Positions 1 to 4,843 of a DNA stretch of 6,257 nucleotides are shown in pieces; the stretch's first letter is position 1; each line of letters begins with the position of its first letter. The DNA comes from JAQVUB01 sp033809415 (GTDB taxonomy: Bacteria > Verrucomicrobiota > Lentisphaeria > Oligosphaerales > Oligosphaeraceae). The notes below the pieces were generated by a model. The model made no database searches and was not told where the DNA came from. It saw only the letters and a program-made list of their open reading frames with translations. A program made the translations under genes and the position numbers. The stretch is taken from contig JAPXLT010000272.1 in the NCBI GenBank assembly GCA_033809415.1, positions 1-6,257 on the forward strand. Direction: 5' to 3'.

Positions 1-162
1 CTGCTTCAGATTGTTCTTGCAACTGATGCCGTCTGCCTTCAACCGCGCCTTGCTCAACGCAGGGAGCAACATGGACGCTAATATCGCAATGATCGCGATG
101 ACAACCAGTAACTCGATCAGCGTGAAGTGCTTAGGTGAACGTTTTCGGACAAGGCACATCAT
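1..162 (-). CDS. Prepilin-like protein with N-terminal cleavage/methylation motif, 5' part only
   Basis: The first 54 codons of a gene that runs off the left edge. Reading the minus strand from the ATG at 162 gives MMCLVRKRSPKHFTLIELLV, followed by a long hydrophobic stretch ending LASMLLPAL and then a basic, polar segment (SKARLKADG). This is the type IV prepilin/pseudopilin signature: a short basic leader, F-T-L-I-E with Glu at position +5 of the mature protein, and a hydrophobic helix. Such proteins are processed by prepilin peptidase and assembled or anchored at the inner membrane. The residue before the predicted cleavage point is His (KH|FTLIE) rather than the usual Gly, a variation I recall from Lentisphaerota-type proteins. 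A strong ribosome binding site (AAGGAG, minus strand 178-173) lies 10 nt before the first ATG; a second ATG follows at once. The start is 19 bp after the stop of the LacI-family gene, so the two are probably co-transcribed. The C-terminal domain is not seen, so subtype (pilin, pseudopilin, DUF1559-like) is open. Confidence 0.85.
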   Translation of the reverse strand, partial: MMCLVRKRSPKHFTLIELLVVIAIIAILASMLLPALSKARLKADGISCKNNLKQ

Positions 163-181
163 TTTGGGTTGTCTCCTTCTG

Positions 182-1261
182 TCAGGGGGATGTTATGGAT
201 TGAAAACTTTTCGCGTTTTGGAAGCTCTGAGAGATGAAGTGAAGTTTTGCGTCTTTCTCTGGATGAAGGCAGAAATGCACAGCCAGACGGCCAATTTCCG
301 TGGCGTCCGTTGGGAAAACAGCCAGGGACGGAAAGACAAACTCAGGCAGCAAATAGTCATCGCTGCACGAGATGATGGACAGATTTTCGGGGATGTTCAG
401 TCCTCTTTGAAGGGCGCTGATGCCGATAGCATACGCAAGGGAATTGGAACTGGCAACACAGCCATCAGGAAAATCTCTTTTGGCAAAATGCCGGACACAC
501 TGTTCGAGGTAGTATTCGATGGACGAGGATTTATAGGCGGCGGCTGAGCATTCCTGCTGGCCGCGTACGTTCACGAAATGGACAGCCTGTGGAAGCCCCG
601 CCTGCTCGATTGCGGTTTTATAGCCGCAGTATTCCAGCCAGGACATGGGACCGGCGACAGGGTCTTTGTAATTCGGGTAGGTGAAAAACAAGATATTCTT
701 CCGACCATCGAGGATGAGCTTCTCGGTCGCCTGCCTGCTGATGGTCTCGCCGTCCCGTATGATCCCCGTGATGCCGTCGCAGTGACTGCCAATTTGAACA
801 AAGGGGACGTTGTCCTTGCTGATTTCCTCGATATGACGTCGATTCGAGGCCTTCCCGAGGACTAACGGCGAGATAATAATACCGTCCACCAGGCGCTCGC
901 GGGCAGCCTCGAGATGCTCTCTCTCCATTTCCAATGTGGAGGCGGGATAGATAACCAATGAGTATCCCGCATCCGCGCACGCCTGCTGAATGCTCTGCAC
1001 CATGCGAGTGGAAATGCCAATGTTTGCGTGCGTTCCGCAGATGAAGGCAAGAAGGTAGGATTTCCGTTCGCTCAATCCACGAGCCAAGACATTGGGACGG
1101 TAGCGAAGCTCCTCCGCAACCTTCAGAACGCGCTCACGCATGGCTTCCGATACGCGAATGGAACTCTGCTTCCCAGAAAGAACAACACTGACAACGCCCT
1201 TGGACACATTGGCACGAGCGGCAACGTCATTGATGCTGACTGTAGAAGAGGACACACCCAT
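182..1261 (-). CDS. LacI-family transcriptional regulator
   Basis: A 359-residue DNA-binding repressor of typical LacI/GalR length. Residues about 8-30 (VSINDVAARANVSKGVVSVV, then LSG) are the N-terminal helix-turn-helix. Residues 54-68 (YRPNVLARGLSERKS) are the hinge helix, with Leu63 at the place of the leucine that inserts into the central CpG of the operator in LacI. The remainder fits a periplasmic-binding-protein-like sensor domain (SYLLAFICGTHANIG; RLVDGIIISPLV; FPDGCVASSNSLAYAIG; LSIISCSDD). The ligand is unknown; family members usually bind sugars or nucleosides. I chose the ATG at 1261; an in-frame TTG at 1276 would add five residues (MNLFS). Neither has a clear Shine-Dalgarno sequence. 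The region just upstream contains a perfect CG-centred palindrome (1284-1297), suggesting autoregulation. A prepilin-like gene follows after 19 bp; a divergent pdxK operon lies on the other side. The recognition helix has Val at positions where many members have Thr and Arg, so operator preference may differ. Confidence 0.95.
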   Translation of the reverse strand: MGVSSSTVSINDVAARANVSKGVVSVVLSGKQSSIRVSEAMRERVLKVAEELRYRPNVLARGLSERKSYLLAFICGTHANIGISTRMVQSIQQACADAGYSLVIYPASTLEMEREHLEAARERLVDGIIISPLVLGKASNRRHIEEISKDNVPFVQIGSHCDGITGIIRDGETISRQATEKLILDGRKNILFFTYPNYKDPVAGPMSWLEYCGYKTAIEQAGLPQAVHFVNVRGQQECSAAAYKSSSIEYYLEQCVRHFAKRDFPDGCVASSNSLAYAIGISALQRGLNIPENLSIISCSDDYLLPEFVFPSLAVFPTDATEIGRLAVHFCLHPEKDAKLHFISQSFQNAKSFQSITSP

Positions 1262-1283
1262 AGAAAACAAATTCAATCACTTA

Positions 1284-1297
1284 ATAAACCGGTTTAT
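1284..1297. promoter_or_regulatory. Candidate LacI-family operator (perfect 14-bp palindrome)
   Basis: ATAAACCGGTTTAT is a perfect inverted repeat centred on a CpG step, the hallmark of operators bound by LacI-family hinge helices. It lies 22 bp upstream of the chosen ATG of the LacI-family gene, near where a transcript from the -35/-10-like pair at 1305-1332 would begin. Binding there would block transcription of the regulator and the prepilin-like gene behind it. The palindrome is directly visible; binding by the neighbouring regulator is inferred. No second copy of this 14-mer was noticed in the window. Confidence 0.65.
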
Positions 1298-1304
1298 CAG
1301 CTTT

Positions 1305-1332
1305 AACGTAATGCAGAATTTGCTGCTGTCAA
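1305..1332 (-). promoter_or_regulatory. Possible sigma70-like promoter for the LacI-family gene
   Basis: On the minus strand a perfect TTGACA (1332-1327) is followed after 16 nt by TACGTT (1310-1305), a weak -10 element with three matches to TATAAT. Transcription would begin close to or within the palindrome at 1284-1297. The -35 match is strong and the -10 is poor, so this is a tentative call. Confidence 0.4.
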
Positions 1333-1345
1333 ACTGCTTTAGCAA

Positions 1346-1401
1346 TTTTTTTTAACAACGAACCACACGAAAAGGCACGAAATTTTTTATAGGGGTTGTT
1401 G
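1346..1401 (+). repeat. Dispersed intergenic repeat, copy A
   Basis: A 56-bp segment starting with eight T, then AACAACGAACCACACGAAAA, GGCACGAAATTTTTTATAGG and GGTTGTTG. It is nearly identical to copy B at 3607-3662 (about three mismatches, all in the CCA/AAG part) and is related to a diverged copy C at 6043-6153. It sits in the intergenic region between the divergent regulator and pdxK promoters. It lacks the downstream CTTCGACGGATGAG extension found in copies B and C. It encodes no recognisable protein; a non-coding repeat family is the simplest reading. Confidence 0.8.
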
Positions 1402-1443
1402 TTTTTTCCGAGTGATTGATTGGATTGTTTTTGTTTATCGTGT

Positions 1444-1472
1444 CTGACAATCTGTTATGATGACGTTATATT
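1444..1472 (+). promoter_or_regulatory. Sigma70-like promoter for the pdxK operon
   Basis: CTGACA (1444-1449, five of six matches to TTGACA) and TATATT (1467-1472, five of six matches to TATAAT) are separated by exactly 17 nt. Initiation would be expected around 1479, giving a leader of roughly 78 nt before the pdxK ATG. A second TATAAT occurs at 1487-1492 but has no good -35 at the right distance. Confidence 0.6.
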
Positions 1473-1473
1473 A

Positions 1474-1495
1474 TACATTTATGATATATAATGTA
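1474..1495. promoter_or_regulatory. Inverted repeat at the predicted pdxK transcription start
   Basis: TACATT (1474-1479) and AATGTA (1490-1495) form an interrupted inverted repeat with a 10-nt AT-rich centre, overlapping the predicted start of transcription. It could be a repressor site, but in such AT-rich DNA chance is a real alternative. It does not resemble the CG-centred palindrome at 1284-1297. Confidence 0.25.
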
Positions 1496-1556
1496 GCTGG
1501 CTGCTTATTGTCGGCAGATTTGTTGTATTGTTTTGTTTCACTTCGAGAGGGAAATG

Positions 1557-2360
1557 ATGATTCCGAAAAAAGCATTGACGGTAGCAGGTTCTGATTGCAG
1601 TGGCGGTGCGGGGATTCAAGCGGACCTGAAGACGTTCCAGGAACGCGATGTATACGGCATGAGTGTAGTGACAGTGCTGGTGGCCATGCGTCCGGAAAAC
1701 TGGGATCATGTGGTTCATCCGATTGATCTGGACATGATCAAGACTCAGTTTCGCACGATTTTTCCGGGCATTGGTGCAGATGCGGCAAAGACAGGGATGC
1801 TGCCGACGGTGGATATCATCCGCACGGTCGGGGAACTTTTTGCCGAGGCGAAGATACCGCACTTAGTGATCGATCCGGTCATGGTCTGCAAAGGCACCAG
1901 CGAGCCGCTTTTTCCGGAAAACACCCGTGCAATGATCGAATATCTGCTGCCCATCGCGGAGGTGGTTACTCCGAATACTTTCGAAGCGGCTCAGCTGGCC
2001 GGCATGGAAGACTTGAAAAATGAGAAGCAAGTCGAGGAAGCCGCCCGGCGCATTTATCAGCACGGCTGTAAAAATGTGCTCATCAAAGTCGCCCGTGTCA
2101 TGCCGGATGCTACTGCCGATCTGCTTTTTGACGGAAAGACCTTCACTTGGTTCCGGGAGAAGCGGATTGACACCGCATGGACGCACGGAGCTGGCTGCTC
2201 GTTTTCAGCCTGCCTGGCCGCCGAACTGGCCAAAGGCGCAAGCGTCCTCGAAGCCAGCAAAACCGCGCATGACTTCGTCAAGGCCGGCCTTCGCAACTCC
2301 TTTGCGCTGAATCAGCATGTGGGGCCCATTTATCACAAGGCAATGGCCAAGAATGCCTGA
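1557..2360 (+). CDS. pdxK: Pyridoxal kinase, ThiD-like ribokinase family (dual-cysteine type)
   Basis: A 267-residue cytoplasmic kinase that very likely phosphorylates pyridoxal (and related B6 vitamers) with ATP for pyridoxal phosphate salvage; hydroxymethylpyrimidine kinase activity for thiamine is the alternative. Residues 6-24 (ALTVAGSDCSGGAGIQADL) are the family's N-terminal signature. Residues 105-113 (IDPVMVCKG) carry Cys111 and residues 209-217 (THGAGCSFS) carry Cys214 in the anion-hole/catalytic loop. The match to the Bacillus subtilis PdxK/Staphylococcus aureus PLK subfamily is close in register: VAM..N.W.H.V.PID, KTGMLPTVDII, the MVCKG cysteine that forms a hemithioacetal with pyridoxal, and LNQHVGP near the end. 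Length fits the family. The segment IKVARVMPDATADLL lacks the glycines usually seen there. The second ATG of an ATGATG pair is preferred because AGAGG (1546-1550) then has 6-nt spacing; a TTG at 1533 would add eight residues. First gene of a tight operon with HNH and oxidoreductase genes. Confidence 0.92.
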   Translation: MIPKKALTVAGSDCSGGAGIQADLKTFQERDVYGMSVVTVLVAMRPENWDHVVHPIDLDMIKTQFRTIFPGIGADAAKTGMLPTVDIIRTVGELFAEAKIPHLVIDPVMVCKGTSEPLFPENTRAMIEYLLPIAEVVTPNTFEAAQLAGMEDLKNEKQVEEAARRIYQHGCKNVLIKVARVMPDATADLLFDGKTFTWFREKRIDTAWTHGAGCSFSACLAAELAKGASVLEASKTAHDFVKAGLRNSFALNQHVGPIYHKAMAKNA

Positions 2361-2697
2361 AGAAATACAAGACGCGGAACAGGATTTCACACCGGAGTTC
2401 TTTACTCCGGTCAGTGAAGAACATGTCCGCCAGGAAAAGGCAAAGGCGCGGCTTTTACGGGATTCGCAATGGTGGAAGAATCTGCGCGGCAATGGGCTTT
2501 GCTATTATTGCCGGAAGCGTTTTCCGCCGAAGAAACTGACGATGGACCACATTGTTCCGATCATCCGCGGCGGCATGAGCAGCAAAAGCAATGTAGTGGC
2601 TTGTTGCAAAGACTGCAATAGCCGGAAAAAATATCTGTTACCCATCGAGTGGCAGGAATACGTCACACAAATACAGGAACCCCAAAAAAGGAATTGA
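2353..2697 (+). CDS. Small HNH endonuclease-like protein
   Basis: A 114-residue protein with a C-terminal HNH fold. Cys50-X2-Cys53 (GLCYYCRKRF) and Cys85-X2-Cys88 (CCKDCNSRKK) form the expected structural zinc site. Asp65-His66 (MDHIVPIIRGG) supply the first catalytic motif. Asn80 and Asn89 complete an H-N-N arrangement, the last histidine being replaced by Asn as in many McrA-like members. The N-terminal 40 residues are acidic and charged (PEEIQDAEQDFTPEFF), with no recognisable domain. The family nicks or cleaves DNA; the target here is unknown. The start codon lies inside the end of pdxK (8-bp overlap, ATGCCTGA) with only a weak, distant AAGG, so translational coupling is likely. An in-frame upstream start at 2317 would lie deep in pdxK and is not preferred. 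No methylase, restriction or phage gene is nearby, so it reads as a resident operon member rather than part of a restriction system. Confidence 0.85.
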   Translation: MPEEIQDAEQDFTPEFFTPVSEEHVRQEKAKARLLRDSQWWKNLRGNGLCYYCRKRFPPKKLTMDHIVPIIRGGMSSKSNVVACCKDCNSRKKYLLPIEWQEYVTQIQEPQKRN

Positions 2698-2700
2698 ATC

Positions 2701-3597
2701 ATGGAGAAAATCAAAGTTGCCATTATCGGTCTGGATACTAGTCACAGCGTTGAACTGCCACGCCTGATGTGCTCGCCCGATGTCAAGCCGGAAATGAAGA
2801 TCGAGGGCATGACAGTGACAGCCTGTCAGCGCTTTGAAACGCCTTTCCAGAACAAGGAAGGACTCGATAAACGGCAGGCGCAACTCGAGGAATGGGGCAT
2901 CAAAGTCACTGAATCCTTCGAAGAGGCAGTTCGTGATTGCGACGCCATCCAGATCGAAATCAATGATCCGGCTTATCACCTCGAATACTTTGAAAAGGCC
3001 GTCACCCTGGGCAAGCCGATTTTCCTCGATAAGCCTCTGGCTGGCACTTTGGAAGACGGACGAAAAATCCTGGAGCTGGCGAAAAAGCACAATGCGCGGG
3101 TGTTTTCCGGTTCGAGCCTTCCCTTGACTCCGACGATTCCGGTTGCCATCGAGAAACTGGGTGGGGCAGTGACGGTGGGTCACACCTTTGGCGCACTGGG
3201 CACTGCACCGGCAGGAGACTCCCTGATCTGGTACGGCGTGCATAGCTTTGAAATGCTGCAACGCCTGATGGGCTGCGGCGCAGAGAAAGTCTTTGCGGTT
3301 GACAATGAAGTCAGCGTTGTTTCCTCGATTGTCTATTCCGACAACCGTCGCGGCCTGGTGGAATCGATCCGCGGCATGTGGGCCTACGGCGGACGCGTCC
3401 AGAGCGTGGAAAAAGCGGAATTCTTCCACGTGGACTCGAGCAAGCTGTACTATCACCTGATGCAACATATCCGTACCTTCTTCCAAGGCGGACCGGCACC
3501 GATACCAATGGAACAAACCTTCGAGGGACTGGCTATGATGGTCGCCGCCAGAAAATCCATCGAAACCGGCAAATGGGTCGAAGTCGAAAAATTCTAA
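2701..3597 (+). CDS. Gfo/Idh/MocA-family oxidoreductase, short variant with unusual motifs
   Basis: A 298-residue protein of the Gfo/Idh/MocA superfamily, whose members oxidise or reduce sugars and cyclitols with NAD(P). The N-terminal Rossmann strand reads VAIIGLDTSHSVELP (residues 6-20), replacing the classic GxGxxG. The family's EKP motif appears as Asp110-Lys111-Pro112 (DKPLAGTLEDG). The C-terminal alpha/beta domain contains WYGVHSFEML, with His181 as the candidate catalytic histidine; the Asp normally four residues before it is Trp177, and Glu184 sits where an Asp often follows. I recall GLDTSH and YG.H..E variants from planctomycete and Lentisphaerota relatives, so it is probably a real subfamily, not a broken gene. 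It is shorter than the usual 330-400 residues. The start is well supported: AAGGA at 2688-2692 lies 8 nt before the ATG, 3 bp after the HNH stop. Substrate unknown; an enzyme with altered cofactor use, or a non-catalytic sugar-binding relative, cannot be excluded. Confidence 0.88.
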   Translation: MEKIKVAIIGLDTSHSVELPRLMCSPDVKPEMKIEGMTVTACQRFETPFQNKEGLDKRQAQLEEWGIKVTESFEEAVRDCDAIQIEINDPAYHLEYFEKAVTLGKPIFLDKPLAGTLEDGRKILELAKKHNARVFSGSSLPLTPTIPVAIEKLGGAVTVGHTFGALGTAPAGDSLIWYGVHSFEMLQRLMGCGAEKVFAVDNEVSVVSSIVYSDNRRGLVESIRGMWAYGGRVQSVEKAEFFHVDSSKLYYHLMQHIRTFFQGGPAPIPMEQTFEGLAMMVAARKSIETGKWVEVEKF

Positions 3598-3606
3598 AAT
3601 AACAAG

Positions 3607-3676
3607 TTTTTTTTAACAACGAAAAGCACGAAAAGGCACGAAATTTTTTATAGGGGTTGTTGCTTCGACGGATGAG
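3607..3676 (+). repeat. Dispersed intergenic repeat, copy B
   Basis: Begins 10 bp after the stop of the first oxidoreductase gene. The first 56 bp match copy A (1346-1401) with about three mismatches. It then continues with CTTCGACGGATGAG (3663-3676), which is shared with copy C at 6140-6153 but absent from copy A. Same orientation as the other copies. The minus-strand translation gives low-complexity text (SSVEATTP, FVPFRAFRC) that recurs in copy C and is not a protein family I recognise. Confidence 0.8.
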
Positions 3677-3687
3677 GGTGTACGCCA

Positions 3688-3712
3688 GTGGACATGGTGG
3701 ACGGGAAACGGA
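3688..3712 (+). repeat. Short 9-bp and 11-bp repeat units preceding the first heptamer array
   Basis: GTGGACATG and GTGGACGGG (3688-3705) are two 9-bp units. The overlapping GGACGGGAAACGGA (3699-3712) matches 13 of 14 bases of the 11-bp tandem repeat at 4712-4725. It is therefore a degenerate single copy of the element that forms a full array before the second heptamer tract. It lies about 25 bp before the array at 3737. Confidence 0.6.
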
Positions 3713-3736
3713 TACCTTAACGCATCGCGCCTACCC

Positions 3737-3838
3737 CCCTGCCCCCTGCCCCCTGCACCCTGCACCCTGCCCCCTGCACCCTGCCCCCTGCCCCCTGCAC
3801 CCTGCACCCTGCCCCCTGCACCCTGCACCCTGCCCCCT
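3737..3838 (+). repeat. Heptamer minisatellite (CCCTGCM), 14 units plus a partial
   Basis: A perfectly phased 7-bp tandem repeat: the T of CCCTGC(A/C) recurs every 7 bp from 3740 to 3838 without interruption. The seventh base alternates in the order C C A A C A C C A A C A A C, so the sequence varies only at one position, 7 A and 7 C. The array ends 20 bp before the ATG of the dehydratase alpha gene and would be transcribed into its leader if the promoter lies upstream. The minus strand has regularly spaced GGG tracts. The same unit recurs at 4767-4815. Confidence 0.95.
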
Positions 3839-3858
3839 TTAAACACAACGGAGCTTGC

Positions 3859-4707
3859 ATGACTTGTCTGTATGAACAACTTCTTGAGCTGATTACGCGC
3901 ACATCGACGGATTTGCCGGAGGATGTCGAGGCGGCCTTGCAAACGGCTTTTGCCAGCGAGCAGGAAGGTTCGAGTCCGCGCGCTGCCTTGGGTACTATTC
4001 TGGACAACATTCGGTTGGCTCGGGCAAAGCGGCTGCCGATCTGCCAGGATACCGGTGCCATTCACTTTTTTGTTGAAGCGGCAGATGGTCTGTCGCAGGA
4101 AAGTTTCCGACAGACTGCGGAGCGAGCGATTATCAAGGCTACGGAACTGGGCGTGCTCCGTCAGAACTGTGTGGAAACGCTTTCCGGTCAAAATACCGGC
4201 AATAATCTGGGCTATCTGAATCCGACGGTGCACTGGAAGAATTCCGGCAATGGGCAAAGCCGCGTCACCCTGATGCTGAAGGGTGGCGGCAGCGAAAACG
4301 TGGGATGTCAGTACAGCTTGCCGGATTCGCAATTGCAGGCCGGGCGCGACCTCGAGGGTGTCCGGCGCTGTGTGCTCGATGCGGTCTGGAAGGCGCAAGG
4401 ACGAGGCTGCTCTCCCGGAATTCTGGGGGTAGCCATTGGCGGCGACCGCGCCGGCGGCTACGAGGAAAGCAAACTCCAGCTGTTGCGTAAAATTGGTGAA
4501 CGCAGCCCGGAGCCTGCCCTGGCAGCCCTCGAGGAGCGCCTGAAGCTTGAATGCAACCAGCTGGGTATCGGAACCATGGGCTTTGGTGGAAATACCACCG
4601 TGCTGGATGTCTTCATAGGTACCCGCTGCCGTCTGCCGGCATGCTACTTTGTCAGCATCACTTATATGTGCTGGTGCTGCAGACGACAAAGCATCACCCT
4701 GGCCTGA
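3859..4707 (+). CDS. ttdA: Class I fumarate hydratase / L-tartrate dehydratase alpha subunit
   Basis: A 282-residue protein matching the alpha subunit (N-terminal half) of the Fe-S class I hydro-lyases: fumarate hydratase FumA-type and L(+)-tartrate dehydratase TtdA. These add or remove water from C4 hydroxy-acids using a [4Fe-4S] cluster. The three presumed cluster cysteines are Cys62 (PICQDTGAI), Cys184 (GCSPGILGVAIGGDRAGG) and Cys271 (YFVSITYMCWCC), with spacings close to those of E. coli FumA (105, 224, 318). Other family blocks are KGGGSEN (141-147) and GIGTMGFGGNTTVLDVFIGT. The ATG has a Shine-Dalgarno GGAG (3850-3853) at 5-nt spacing. The C-terminus (CRRQSITLA) stops somewhat sooner than I expect, and an 11-bp tandem repeat begins with the base after the stop codon. 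The beta subunit (TtdB or the FumA C-terminal half), normally next, is absent from the window; the next gene is an oxidoreductase. Fumarate versus tartrate specificity cannot be told from sequence; the symbol is used for the family only. Confidence 0.88.
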   Translation: MTCLYEQLLELITRTSTDLPEDVEAALQTAFASEQEGSSPRAALGTILDNIRLARAKRLPICQDTGAIHFFVEAADGLSQESFRQTAERAIIKATELGVLRQNCVETLSGQNTGNNLGYLNPTVHWKNSGNGQSRVTLMLKGGGSENVGCQYSLPDSQLQAGRDLEGVRRCVLDAVWKAQGRGCSPGILGVAIGGDRAGGYEESKLQLLRKIGERSPEPALAALEERLKLECNQLGIGTMGFGGNTTVLDVFIGTRCRLPACYFVSITYMCWCCRRQSITLA

Positions 4708-4759
4708 ACACGGACGGGACACGGACGGGACACGGACGGGACACGGACGGGACACGGAC
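4708..4759 (+). repeat. 11-bp tandem repeat (ACACGGACGGG), four units plus a partial
   Basis: Four exact copies of ACACGGACGGG (4708-4751) and a partial ACACGGAC (4752-4759). The array starts at the first base after the TGA of the dehydratase alpha gene and is followed after 7 bp by the second heptamer array. A degenerate single unit precedes the first heptamer array at 3699-3712. Confidence 0.95.
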
Positions 4760-4766
4760 ATTCGCC

Positions 4767-4815
4767 CCCTGCCCCCTGCACCCTGCACCCTGCACCCTGC
4801 CCCCTGCACCCTGCC
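4767..4815 (+). repeat. Heptamer minisatellite (CCCTGCM), seven units
   Basis: Same 7-bp unit as at 3737-3838, again in exact register (T every 7 bp from 4770 to 4819). The variable base runs C A A A C A C. It ends about 25 bp before the ATG of the second oxidoreductase gene, whose ribosome binding site follows. Orientation is identical to the first array. Confidence 0.95.
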
Positions 4816-4843
4816 CCCTCTTGCATAGGAGTTTTTTGTTATC

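Noticed and set aside
11..547. A 178-codon open frame on the plus strand at the left end
   Set aside because: It is antisense to the prepilin-like gene and the C-terminal part of the LacI-family gene, both of which have strong family motifs.
1533..1556. Upstream TTG start for pdxK adding eight residues
   Set aside because: The extra residues (MFHFEREM) are not part of the family N-terminus, and the AGAGG at 1546-1550 is correctly spaced for the ATG at 1557.
2353..2697. HNH gene as part of a restriction or phage-defence system
   Set aside because: No methyltransferase, helicase, integrase or other defence gene is nearby, and the gene is embedded in a metabolic operon by an 8-bp overlap.
2638..3516. 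A 292-codon open frame on the minus strand opposite the first oxidoreductase
   Set aside because: The plus-strand gene has a ribosome binding site, operon spacing and family motifs. The antisense frame shows no recognisable domain and is rich in His, Arg and Cys, typical of a shadow frame.
3598..3614. Intrinsic terminator after the first oxidoreductase
   Set aside because: There is an eight-T run at 3607-3614, but no stable GC-rich stem precedes it; the T-run belongs to repeat copy B.
3657..3842. A 61-codon frame with Cys-Pro-Leu-His-Pro-Ala repeats
   Set aside because: It is just a translation of the heptamer array, with 21-bp periodicity and no ribosome binding site.
3737..4815. CRISPR-like array
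   Set aside because: The repeats are direct tandem 7-bp and 11-bp units with no spacers, and no cas gene is present.
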